Positions 33,501 through 42,508 of a stretch of 64,000 bases of DNA are shown in pieces. Under the pieces are notes generated by a model. It was not told the DNA's origin. It was given only the letters and a program-made list of their open reading frames with translations, and made no database searches. This DNA is from Streptomyces olivochromogenes (GTDB lineage Bacteria > Actinomycetota > Actinomycetes > Streptomycetales > Streptomycetaceae), in the NCBI RefSeq assembly GCF_001514115.1, contig NZ_KQ948460.1:1-64000 (forward strand), given 5' to 3'. Each line of letters begins with the position of its first letter. The stretch's first letter is position 1. The translations under genes and the position numbers were made by a program.

Positions 33501-33677
33501 CGGCTCAACAAGTTCACAGGAAACGAAGACCTCTCAAATGTCCCGGCCCTCTTTCCCGGCCTGCGCAGGGTCACGTTCCATCTCGCCCCGGACGTGACCG
33601 ACGTACCGGAACATCTCCTGGCGTTCTTCCCGGACACCGCGGCCGTCACCATCGAGAAAACGGACAGCGTGGTGTGA
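30537..33677 (+). CDS. NACHT-LRR (NLR-like) STAND NTPase, candidate anti-phage protein
   Basis: A 1046-residue signal-transduction ATPase. Residues about 1-240 are helical (NNH-like), probably the effector or adaptor part. The NACHT module (about 265-430) has Walker A LLRGVAGSGKTTLVQ (271-285), Walker B GLLLVDGIDEIPERDR (347-362) with the NACHT-type DG(I)DE, and sensor motif VTSRP (383-387). A winged-helix segment FVHRTFQDYLGARAAV lies near residue 590. The region about 830-1046 contains leucine-rich repeats (THLDISGSN, LKWLSMDAV, LKQLSLATLP, LQELRVNWN), the likely ligand sensor. No transmembrane helix or known nuclease/TIR domain was seen. ATG 30537 has GGGGGAGCG upstream. It is a single gene between cell-wall and clpC genes. 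Bacterial NACHT proteins can protect against phage (established knowledge); for this protein defence is inference. Confidence 0.93.
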   Translation: MEPAAIGAKLASSVVAPLVRKLFVADGPGAGLVEKPLRISGFVSFRGEKRTLGEKELTTLAAELVARALRTGERPPAPDEEQAVVHALADTLHALGDLTMTDVQAVELGHEALALRLRAASGNPERDLSFDATLFYERILSAACLHILHFFTQRSAFVARTLVEQSRRQSELIAKVDQLIARTPPPGGTDPAFEQRYLAYVATKHSRLTIYGIDLVNSPERWPLDAAYLSLQAVRATEDAEATGPSGTHIAAAGSTLPADQALAEQDLVLLRGVAGSGKTTLVQWLAVTAARGERGDRIPFVLPLRTLVRRPDGLPAPDGFLAAARVPFHATQPDGWSDRVLGAGRGLLLVDGIDEIPERDRERTRRWLRELLDVYPGNQWLVTSRPSAVREDWLTPDGFTELALTPMSRDDVTAFIRRWHTAARLDAPDTDRLDGYEHSLLTAVGTKPDLGRLATNPLMCGLICALHRDRRGYLPHGRQELYDAALSMLLSRRDEERDMFAPERTGGIHLTELPQVQLLQRLAYWLIRNNQSEMDRDRAERIVADVLPSLPSAAAQGDAPAILRHLLVRSGLLREPTLGTVEFVHRTFQDYLGARAAVEDGDFGLLARGAFDSQWSDVIRMAVAHARPRERADLLADLTKSAEETSGAAGTRIRLLALAALEHATELDPQVRAAVERNAASLIPPRTTEEARTLADAGPLVLELLPGPEGLTDDQARAVVITASLIGTDAALPVLSRFRSHPSLPVRAQLTWTAHRFDTRRYTADVIAHLPSDDLYFCAHTADQLRALRDLGGRPMLQVVGDIDADDLREGLLPDQLCELVVRDNRILRDMTFLSEQGRLTHLDISGSNPNIDDLTPLAGLPLKWLSMDAVPGLEKPGALTPLSVSRTLRMLDIGFPLYGDSLDAALPRNLPLTYLRFTRNALRHTGLRGLRHMHSLKQLSLATLPENLTSEDFEEITRLPALQELRVNWNAVGWSAGPVLPNVTILRLNKFTGNEDLSNVPALFPGLRRVTFHLAPDVTDVPEHLLAFFPDTAAVTIEKTDSVV

Positions 33678-33680
33678 AAA

Positions 33681-33720
33681 AAGGGGCTGCCCCGGGACCG
33701 AGGTCCCGGGGCAGCCCCTT
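33681..33720. terminator. Strong bidirectional terminator between the NLR gene and clpC
   Basis: A perfect 19-bp inverted repeat (33681-33699 and 33702-33720) with a two-base centre begins with AAGGGGCTGCCCC. A run of A residues (33677-33682) precedes the stem, giving a T run on the clpC strand. It is the strongest hairpin in the window. Confidence 0.9.
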
Positions 33721-33741
33721 CGTTCAGGCGAGCGCCGAGCG

Positions 33742-36267
<2,526 letters not shown>

Positions 36268-36471
36268 CGTTAATCGCTCCTCAGAGCGGTCAGGCAGTGA
36301 GGGGACGCTCCCCTCGCTGTCCTTCCGCAGCTTAGTCCCGCAAGCGGGGACCGCTCATTCCAACTGCCGACACCGTCCTTGGCCTCCTGACCCCGAACGC
36401 CGACATCTGCTCCAACCTGATGGTGCGAGACGATGTTCCCGCAGGCCAGGCAGATACCCTCACGAGCTGTA

Positions 36472-36485
36472 CGCCGATGGCGAAC
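36472..36485 (-). promoter_or_regulatory. ClgR-type operator 1 upstream of clpC
   Basis: On the minus strand the sequence reads GTTCGC-CATCG-GCG, matching the Streptomyces ClgR box GTTCGC-N5-GCG as I recall it. It lies 205 bases upstream of the clpC start. Confidence 0.6.
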
Positions 36486-36577
36486 GTGAGATGCCCGAGC
36501 CATGCGTGTCGCCCCTCTCATTAGGGATGTCTTACCCGTACGCACTGACACTCCATGCCACGCGCACCGGTTCCCTC

Positions 36578-36591
36578 CGCTACGGGCGAAC
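36578..36591 (-). promoter_or_regulatory. ClgR-type operator 2 upstream of clpC
   Basis: On the minus strand the sequence reads GTTCGC-CCGTA-GCG, a second exact match to the same pattern, 93 bases further upstream than the first. The centre-to-centre spacing is 106 bases. Confidence 0.6.
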
Positions 36592-36697
36592 ATCCTTGCG
36601 CCATCGATCGCCCCCACACGCCCTTTCTTTCGACACTCAGCGCACATGACGAAACACCCAGCGTAACTCTGGAGCCCTTCTGACGGTTGCTCCTGAC

Positions 36698-37366
36698 ATG
36701 CTTCCCACTGTCCCCCTCCCCCGCCGCCCGCTCCACCCGAGCGACCCGGTGCGCCAGTGGTACGAGAACGAACTCGGCTGGGCGACAGTGCCCGGTTCGC
36801 CGCTACGACTGGCCGCCGGCCTGCGCTTCGACGTCCTGGACGTCCCTGCGGAGGCGGGTGTCAGGGCCTTGCGACACCTGGGACCGGCCTCTCCGGTGGC
36901 ACTGCACGCAAGCCGATCGGCGCCGTGCGAGGATCCGGCGGCTCGGCGTGAGAAGTGGCCGGCCCGGCACGGAAAGCGGATGTGGCTACTGGTGGCCGCG
37001 GGAAGCGCGGAGGAGCTGCCGGGGCTGCTCGACTGGCTGGAGTGGGGCGCTCTGGCGCTCGATCTCACGGCGATCGGCGCGGGCGGGAGCATCGAGGCTC
37101 CGCTGCCGCCGGGGGTGCCCGAGGGGCCACTCACCGCGGACGGGGCCGGGACGTACGGGCCCGGCGGGTCCGGTCCACAGGGGGCCGCCGTCTGGCTGCG
37201 GCCCCCCGAGCCGGGGTGCGAGGTGGAACCCACGTTGCCGACTCTGTCGGCCGTGGGGGGCGGTGGGGGCGCCCCCGATCTCGTACGACTCGTGGACACG
37301 GTGGCGACGCAGTGCCACCGGGTCCGGCTGCGACGCGCGTGCGCCCAGCCGCCGGCCTACTCGTAG
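36698..37366 (+). CDS. Conserved hypothetical protein next to lsr2
   Basis: A 222-residue protein beginning MLPTVPLPRRPLHPSD. The N-terminal region VRQWYENELGWATVPGSPLR is reminiscent of the start of actinobacterial prim-pol-like proteins, but the catalytic Asp residues I would expect are not visible. The middle has MWLLVAAGSAEELPGLLDWL and the C-terminal third is Pro/Gly-rich low complexity. Codon bias is good, supporting a real gene. No clear Shine-Dalgarno stands before the ATG. It ends 34 bases from convergent lsr2. Function unknown. Confidence 0.7.
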   Translation: MLPTVPLPRRPLHPSDPVRQWYENELGWATVPGSPLRLAAGLRFDVLDVPAEAGVRALRHLGPASPVALHASRSAPCEDPAARREKWPARHGKRMWLLVAAGSAEELPGLLDWLEWGALALDLTAIGAGGSIEAPLPPGVPEGPLTADGAGTYGPGGSGPQGAAVWLRPPEPGCEVEPTLPTLSAVGGGGGAPDLVRLVDTVATQCHRVRLRRACAQPPAYS

Positions 37367-37400
37367 GCCTTGGCTGGGCAACTGGGCCATGGGCCTCGAC

Positions 37401-37736
37401 TCAGCCGTTGGCCTTCTCGTAGGCCTCGCGAATGGACGCCGGAACGCGGCCACGGTCGTTGACCTCGTAACCGTTCTCCTTCGCCCACGCGCGGATCTGT
37501 GCGGTGTCCTGGCTGCCGCCGGTGGCGACACGCGCCTTTCCACGCCCCCCTGCAGCGCGACCTCCGGTACGACGACCACCCTTCACGTAGGGCTCGAGAA
37601 GGCCACGGAGCTTGTCCGCATTGGCGGTCGTGAGATCGATTTCGTACGTCTTGCCGTCCAGCGCGAACGTCACGGTCTCGTCCGCCTCGCCACCGTCGAG
37701 GTCGTCGACAAGAAGGACCTGAACCTTCTGTGCCAC
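37401..37736 (-). CDS. lsr2: Nucleoid-associated xenogeneic silencer Lsr2
   Basis: H-NS-like protein (111 aa) that binds AT-rich DNA in the minor groove and silences horizontally acquired genes. The N-terminal dimerisation domain is VAQKVQVLLVDDLDGGEADE and the C-terminal DNA-binding domain has IRAWAKENGYEVNDRGRVPA with the RGR AT-hook-like motif. GTG 37736 is chosen because AAAGGAA lies six bases before it and gives the standard length; an ATG at 37751 would place that ribosome site inside the gene. Confidence 0.97.
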   Translation of the reverse strand: MAQKVQVLLVDDLDGGEADETVTFALDGKTYEIDLTTANADKLRGLLEPYVKGGRRTGGRAAGGRGKARVATGGSQDTAQIRAWAKENGYEVNDRGRVPASIREAYEKANG

Positions 37737-37796
37737 CGGATTTCCTTTCATCGATAACTTGAGGGTCGAGGGCCTGCGGCGTCTGCCGCTGTTTCA

Positions 37797-37860
37797 CGTC
37801 CCCTGTTATATGCAGTACTGCAGTACGTCGGAAAGCAAACCGCTTTTGCTGGAAAAACAC
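37797..37860 (-). promoter_or_regulatory. lsr2 promoter region, AT-rich, with palindrome
   Basis: On the minus strand a TATAAC hexamer (37805-37810) makes a good -10 about 70 bases before the lsr2 start. Immediately upstream is the palindrome TGCAGTACTGCA (37811-37822), then an A/T-rich tract with AAACCGCTTTTGC and AAAAACACAAA (37838-37864). AT-rich DNA directly upstream fits Lsr2 autoregulation; this is inference. Confidence 0.5.
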
Positions 37861-37963
37861 AAACCCCTGGGTGAGACTCGGGGGCCGCGGGAAGACCGGA
37901 AACGTGCGCGTTTCGGACATAGGGAACGCGGGCAAGGCGGTCGGACGGAATAGTCGCCGGCGA

Positions 37964-38509
37964 TCACAGATGCAGAAGCATCCGGCTGTTGCCCAAGGTG
38001 TTCGGTTTCACTCGTTCGAGACCGAGGAACTCTGCCACGCCCTCGTCATAGGAACGCAGCAGCTCGGCGTAGACATCCCTGTCGACGGGCGTCTCGCCGA
38101 TCTCCACGAAGCCGTGCTTCGCGAAGAAGTCGACTTCGAAGGTCAGACAGAAAACCCGGCGAACGCCGAGCCAGCGGGCGGTCTGCAGCAACTTCTCCAG
38201 CAACTGATGACCGACGCCGACACCCTTGACCGCGGGGTTCACCGCGAGAGTGCGGACTTCCGCGAGGTCTTCCCACATGACGTGCAGCGCACCACAGCCG
38301 ACCACCTCGGCGTTGTCGTCGCGTTCCGCGACCCAGAACTCCTGGATGTCCTCGTAAAGCGTCACCGTCGCTTTGTCGAGCAGGATGCTACGACGGACGT
38401 TCGCGTCGAGGAGGCGGCGCACGGCCGGGACATCACTGGTCCTGGCCCGCCGGACGGTGACGGCTTTTGCGGTGTCTTCGGGACGCGGTGCTGGATGCTC
38501 TGCTGGCAT
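37964..38509 (-). CDS. GNAT amino-acid N-acetyltransferase (N-acetylglutamate synthase-like)
   Basis: A 181-residue GNAT protein. The acetyl-CoA loop is VNPAVKGVGVGHQLLEKLL and the C-terminal part includes RRVFCLTFEVDFFAKHGF, as in the short actinobacterial N-acetylglutamate synthases that start arginine synthesis (mycobacterial ArgA type). It lies nine bases after the BlaI/MecI gene on the same strand and is likely in one operon with it. The exact substrate is inferred from the family. Confidence 0.88.
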   Translation of the reverse strand: MPAEHPAPRPEDTAKAVTVRRARTSDVPAVRRLLDANVRRSILLDKATVTLYEDIQEFWVAERDDNAEVVGCGALHVMWEDLAEVRTLAVNPAVKGVGVGHQLLEKLLQTARWLGVRRVFCLTFEVDFFAKHGFVEIGETPVDRDVYAELLRSYDEGVAEFLGLERVKPNTLGNSRMLLHL

Positions 38510-38518
38510 GGGCGGACG

Positions 38519-39052
38519 CTATCGCCCGGTGCCGCCCGGGCCGGAGTCGGGGTTCTCGCCCGGCTTCTCACCCTGCTTCTCACCGGACGCCTCGACGGGC
38601 TTCTCGTCGGGCTTCTCGACCCGCTTCTCGTCGGCGGCGTCGGGGGTTACACGTGTTTCGCCGCCGCCCTCGCCTTGTTCGGGGCCTTCTTCAGGCCCTT
38701 GCACGATGCGTACGGCATCCCGCAGCGCGCGCCGCTGTTCCTGACTCATCATGCCGAAGAAGGCGACGAGAGCGGCGGCGGGGTTGTCGCTCTGGGACCA
38801 CGCGTCGTTCATCAGTGCGGCCGAGTAGGCGGCACGCGTGGAGACCGCCTCATATCGATAGGCCCGGCCTTCCGCCTCCCTGCGCACCCAGCCCTTCTGA
38901 TGGAGATTGTCCAAAACGGTCATCACCGTGGTGTACGCGATGGACCGTTCCTGCTGAAGGTCTTCCAGGACTTCTCGAACGGTCACCGGGCGGTTCCACT
39001 TCCACACCCGCGTCATGACCGCGTCTTCGAGTTCTCCCAATGGGCGAGGCAC
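38519..39052 (-). CDS. BlaI/MecI/CopY family transcriptional regulator with charged tail
   Basis: A 177-residue protein with a winged-helix domain (residues 1-80: LGELEDAVMTRVWKWN, then AYTTVMTVLDNLHQKGW). After residue 120 it has a long tail rich in Glu, Lys and Pro with repeated E-K-P words (VEKPDEKPVEASGEKQGEKP), likely disordered. No BlaR-type sensor is adjacent. It is operonic with the downstream acetyltransferase gene. Confidence 0.9.
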   Translation of the reverse strand: MPRPLGELEDAVMTRVWKWNRPVTVREVLEDLQQERSIAYTTVMTVLDNLHQKGWVRREAEGRAYRYEAVSTRAAYSAALMNDAWSQSDNPAAALVAFFGMMSQEQRRALRDAVRIVQGPEEGPEQGEGGGETRVTPDAADEKRVEKPDEKPVEASGEKQGEKPGENPDSGPGGTGR

Positions 39053-39194
39053 AGCTCAGAACAATAGTGGGAGATCAGCAACAAAAAGGGCGTACGACTC
39101 GAAAAACGTATGAGAACGTATGAGTCGTACGCCGATGAGTGCCCCGGCGGGGACGCGGGCCGCGTCGGCCGGGGCAGGTGAGCCTGGTGTCGCC

Positions 39195-39374
39195 TCAGGC
39201 CTTGAGGTCTGGGGAGGCCTGGCGGGCGCTCTCCGCGCGCGCGAGGGCGGCGTCGACGACCGCGTCCTCCTTGGACTTGTTGGCCCCGCCCTGGGTCTTC
39301 ACGATCGTCACGATCAACCCGATGAAGAACACGGCCATCACTACGGGGGGCACCAGCGCGGAGACATAGTCCAT
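39195..39374 (-). CDS. 59-residue single-pass membrane protein
   Basis: A small gene reading MDYVSALVPPVVMAVFFIGL followed by a charged tail (KTQGGANKSKEDAVVDAALA and so on). One transmembrane helix (about residues 5-26) precedes a hydrophilic, Ala/Glu/Lys-rich cytoplasmic part. GGGGG lies four bases before ATG 39374. Codon use is excellent (high GC3), so I regard it as real. The next gene ends 13 bases upstream, so they are probably co-transcribed. Function unknown; tiny proteins of this type are conserved in streptomycetes (recollection). Confidence 0.8.
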   Translation of the reverse strand: MDYVSALVPPVVMAVFFIGLIVTIVKTQGGANKSKEDAVVDAALARAESARQASPDLKA

Positions 39375-39387
39375 GCCCCCAGAGTAG

Positions 39388-40041
39388 CTAGCCCGCGGCG
39401 AGCTGTTGCGGCGGGTTCGCCGGTGGCGGCGCGGGCTTGCGCTTCGGCGGGAAGACCTCTCCCGGGGTCGGGATCGGACGGTCCGGGCGCGGGCTCCTGG
39501 CCGGGGACTGCGGCCGCGGCTCGGCGGCGGGGCTGCCCGCGGGCTTCTTCACGGGTTCCTCCGCGGCCGAGATCGCGGCCAGGCCGCCGGGCAGGGCCGT
39601 CAGGCGGGTACGGGAGGCGGGGACCGTGGGTGTGGTGCCGCGGCCCGCGAGGCGGGTGCGGACGTCCTGCTCGGCGAGGGTGCGGCAGCGGTCCAGGAGG
39701 GCGGCGGCGATGGGGTTGCCGCGCAGCGCCCGGAGCGCGGAAAGGTCGTCCGGGTCCGGATGGTAGCCCGAGCCGAGTGCCTCCTCCAGGAGGACGAGAT
39801 AGCCCGCGGCGGTGCCGGGCAGGGCGGCCCGGTAGCGGGCGAGGTCGGCCAGCAGGAAGGCCCTGAGCCTGGCTCCCTCGCGGGCCGCCTCGTCGACGGA
39901 CTCGGCGAGACGGAGGCAGTCCTGGACGTCTTCGGCCGAGGCGGGGGTGGGGTGGAGGGCGAGGGCGAGAGCGCGACGGAGCACACGCAGCTCCTGTGCT
40001 CCGAACGCCATGCCGCCGCGGGATCCGTAGGGCGTGGGCAT
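39388..40041 (-). CDS. Conserved hypothetical helical protein with Pro-rich tail
   Basis: A 217-residue protein. Residues about 10-125 form an Ala/Leu/Arg-rich helical domain (LRVLRRALALALHPTPASAE, then RLRAFLLADLARYRAAL), and about 140-217 are Pro-rich and probably disordered (RPDRPIPTPGEVFPPKRKPA). No signal peptide or membrane segment. I do not recognise the family. ATG 40041 is used; MAFGAQ at residue 11 is an alternative. It is upstream of the small membrane protein gene in the same direction. Confidence 0.8.
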   Translation of the reverse strand: MPTPYGSRGGMAFGAQELRVLRRALALALHPTPASAEDVQDCLRLAESVDEAAREGARLRAFLLADLARYRAALPGTAAGYLVLLEEALGSGYHPDPDDLSALRALRGNPIAAALLDRCRTLAEQDVRTRLAGRGTTPTVPASRTRLTALPGGLAAISAAEEPVKKPAGSPAAEPRPQSPARSPRPDRPIPTPGEVFPPKRKPAPPPANPPQQLAAG

Positions 40042-40685
40042 GCGGTGACGATACGCGCTAATCAGACAAAATCCGCATAGGGTCTGCGCGTGTCCCTCCG
40101 GGGGTCGGCGGGAGTTCGACCGCGGGTGAGTGTCCCCCGACGCCGCCCCTGCCGGGGCCCCGCCCACCCGATCCCTTCGCCTGCGGACGGCGGGGGTTGC
40201 CCGCGCCCCAGGGCGGGGCTACGCCCCGCATTCCCCGCCCGCCGGGTTCGTTCGACTGACGGCCGGTGGGGGCTTGGCGCGCGGTTCCCCGCGCCCCTGA
40301 CGGGGGGCTGCCCACGCGAGTTTTGCGGCTGCGGGACGGTGGGGGCCGGGCGCGCAGTTCCCCGCGCCCCTAAGAGCCTCGGCTCGGCCGGCGTTTGAAG
40401 GCGAGGCCGAAGGTCGCATCGCAGCCCCCGCCCGCGTCCATGCAGCCCGTCCGGCGTTCGAGGACGAGAACTCGCGGACCGATCCCCGCCCACCCCGGCC
40501 CGCGTCCTTCAGCCCGTCCGGCGATTGAGGACGAGGCCGGAGGCCGATGCCCCCGGTCCACCCACCACCCCGGCCCGTATCACTCAGCCCGTCCGGCGTT
40601 TGAGGACGAGCCGTTCGGGCGATGCGGGGGGCCGGGGGCGGAGCCCCTGGGATGGGACGGGTAGGGGCGGCGGGGGCGAGGGAAA
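40042..40685. repeat. 644-bp gap made of two dispersed repeat families
   Basis: No gene is supported. Family A cores (CGCGCAGTTCCCCGCGCCCC type) occur at about 40279-40298 and 40351-40370. Family B, consensus CAGCCCGTCCGGCGTTTGAG followed by GACGAG, occurs four times: about 40385-40405 (degenerate), 40442-40468, 40510-40536 and 40585-40611, all in the same orientation with spacing near 70 bases. From 40620 to 40680 an inverted piece of the long family A module is seen (GGGGGCGGAGCCCCTGGGAT). Both families appear outside coding sequence only. Confidence 0.85.
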
Positions 40686-41483
40686 CTAGGTGCGGGACAC
40701 GTTGCGTTCGTAGACCAGGCGCAAGCCGATCAGCGTGAGCCACGGCTCGTGCTCGTCGATGACGGAGGACTCGCCGAGAACCATCGGCGCCAGCCCACCC
40801 GTAGCGATGACGGTGACGTCGTCGGGATCCTCCGCCAGCTCGCGCACCATCCGGTTGACGACCCCGTCGACCTGCCCCGCGAACCCGTAGATGATCCCGG
40901 ACTGCATCGCCTCGACGGTGTTCTTGCCGATGACCGCCCGCGGCCGAGCCAGCTCGATCTTGCGCAGCTGTGCCCCCCGCACTCCGAGCGCCTCGACGGA
41001 GATCTCGATGCCGGGTGCGATCACGCCCCCCGCGTACTCCCCGCGAGCGGAAACCGCGTCGAACGTCGTCGCCGTACCGAAGTCGACGACGATGGCCGGT
41101 CCCCCGTAGAGCTCGACGGCCGCCACCGCGTTGATGATGCGGTCGGCGCCCACCTCCTTGGGGTTGTCCATGAGGATCGGCACGCCCGTCTTGATACCGG
41201 GTTCCACCAGCACGGCAGGGACGTCGCCGTAGTAGCGGCGTGTCACCTCACGCAGCTCGTGCAGGACGGACGGGACCGTCGAACAGATCGCGATGCCGTC
41301 GATGCCGTCGCCCAGTTCCTCGCCGAGCAGCGGATGCATGCCCATCAGGCCCTGGAGAAGCACGGCGAGTTCGTCGGCGGTGCGGCGGGCGTCCGTGGAG
41401 ATGCGCCAGTGCTCGACGATCTCCTCGCCGTCGAAGAGACCGAGGACGGTGTGCGTGTTGCCGACATCGATGGTGAGCAGCAT
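40686..41483 (-). CDS. coaX: Type III pantothenate kinase
   Basis: Phosphorylates pantothenate, the first step to CoA (265 aa). The ASKHA signatures are MLLTIDVGNTHTVLGLFDG at the N terminus, GADRIINAVAA and the second phosphate motif AIVVDFGTATTFD. ATG 41483 lies five bases after the nadC stop and gives the family length. It is the last gene of a five-gene operon. Confidence 0.96.
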   Translation of the reverse strand: MLLTIDVGNTHTVLGLFDGEEIVEHWRISTDARRTADELAVLLQGLMGMHPLLGEELGDGIDGIAICSTVPSVLHELREVTRRYYGDVPAVLVEPGIKTGVPILMDNPKEVGADRIINAVAAVELYGGPAIVVDFGTATTFDAVSARGEYAGGVIAPGIEISVEALGVRGAQLRKIELARPRAVIGKNTVEAMQSGIIYGFAGQVDGVVNRMVRELAEDPDDVTVIATGGLAPMVLGESSVIDEHEPWLTLIGLRLVYERNVSRT

Positions 41484-41488
41484 GGGTC

Positions 41489-42508
41489 CTACTCCGCCTC
41501 GTCCGTCGAGGCCTGCTCCGTCGACGCCTCGCGCAGGTCGAGGCCGATGTCCAGGATCGGCGAGGAGTGGGTCAGCGCGCCCACGGCCAGGAAGTCGACG
41601 CCGGTCTTCGCGTACACCCCGGCGCCCGCGAGCGTGAGCCGCCCCGAGGCTTCGAGGAGCGCCCGGCCCTCCACGATGGCCACCGCCTCCTCGCACTCGA
41701 CGGGCGTGAAGTTGTCGAGAAGGATCAGGTCGGCGCCCGCGTCCACGACCTCGCGCAGCTGGTGCAGCGTGTCGACCTCGACCTCGATCGGCACCTCCGG
41801 GAAGGCCTCACGGACGGCCTCGAAGGCCTGGGCGACGCCCCCGGCGGCGACCACGTGGTTGTCCTTGACCAGCGCCGCGTCCGACAACGACATGCGGTGG
41901 TTGACGCCACCGCCCATGCGTACCGCGAACTTCTCCAGGGCGCGCAGGCCCGGCGTCGTCTTGCGGGTGTCGCGCACGCGGGTGCTGGTGCCTTCCAGGG
42001 CGTCCGCCCACGCGCGTGTGGCGGTCGCGATGCCGGACAGCCGGCACAGCAGGTTCAGCGCGCTGCGCTCGGCGGTGAGGAGGTCACGGGTTCGGGTGGT
42101 GACGCTGAGGAGCTTCTGGCCCTCCTCGACCCGGTCGCCGTCCTCGACGTGCCGCTCCACCTCGAACTCGTCGGTGCAGACCACGGAGATGACCGCCTCG
42201 GCCACCCGCAGGCCCGCGACGACGCCCGCGTCACGGGCGACGAAGTCGGCGGTGGAGACGGCGTCCTCGGGGATGGTCGCGACGGTCGTCACGTCCACGC
42301 CGTGGTCGAGGTCCTCCTGGATGGCGACGTTCGCGATGTCCTCGACCTCCAGCGGGTCGAGTCCGGCGTCGGCGAGAAGCTGGGCGAGCGCGGGGTCGAG
42401 GCCGCACTCCATGTACGCGTCGTCGTCCGCTTCGGCGCCGCAGCCGCAGCCGTCGCCGCAGCCGCCGCTCTGGGCGAGGGGAAGGTCGGGGGTGCTCACT
42501 GCTGTCAC
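41489..42508 (-). CDS. nadC: Nicotinate-nucleotide pyrophosphorylase (carboxylating)
   Basis: Quinolinate phosphoribosyltransferase (339 aa), forming nicotinate mononucleotide in de novo NAD synthesis. Motifs include AERSALNLLCRLSGIAT, RDTRKTTPGLRALEK, VRMGGGVNHRMSLSDA and KDNHV. An N-terminal extension of about 45 residues contains a Cys/Gly cluster CGDGCGCG. GTG 42508 overlaps the nadB stop (42505-42508) and has AGGAG just upstream; GTG 42499 is a possible alternative. Confidence 0.95.
   Translation of the reverse strand: MTAVSTPDLPLAQSGGCGDGCGCGAEADDDAYMECGLDPALAQLLADAGLDPLEVEDIANVAIQEDLDHGVDVTTVATIPEDAVSTADFVARDAGVVAGLRVAEAVISVVCTDEFEVERHVEDGDRVEEGQKLLSVTTRTRDLLTAERSALNLLCRLSGIATATRAWADALEGTSTRVRDTRKTTPGLRALEKFAVRMGGGVNHRMSLSDAALVKDNHVVAAGGVAQAFEAVREAFPEVPIEVEVDTLHQLREVVDAGADLILLDNFTPVECEEAVAIVEGRALLEASGRLTLAGAGVYAKTGVDFLAVGALTHSSPILDIGLDLREASTEQASTDEAE

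Larger units (their letters stand above)
36268..36697. other. 430-bp gap between clpC and the next gene
   Basis: No gene is supported. A minus-strand open frame (36270-36647) contains a CxxC pair but has no ribosome site and poor codon bias. The region carries both ClgR-type boxes and presumably the clpC promoter and a long 5' leader. Confidence 0.55.

Noticed and set aside
36270..36647. Minus-strand open frame of about 125 codons upstream of clpC with a CxxC pair
   Set aside because: No ribosome site, poor third-position bias, and it would cover both ClgR-type boxes; more likely a long 5' leader.
40062..40493. Open frames in the repeat island giving SNAGRAE-like peptides
   Set aside because: They are translations of the dispersed repeats; there is no ribosome site or similarity to a protein family.
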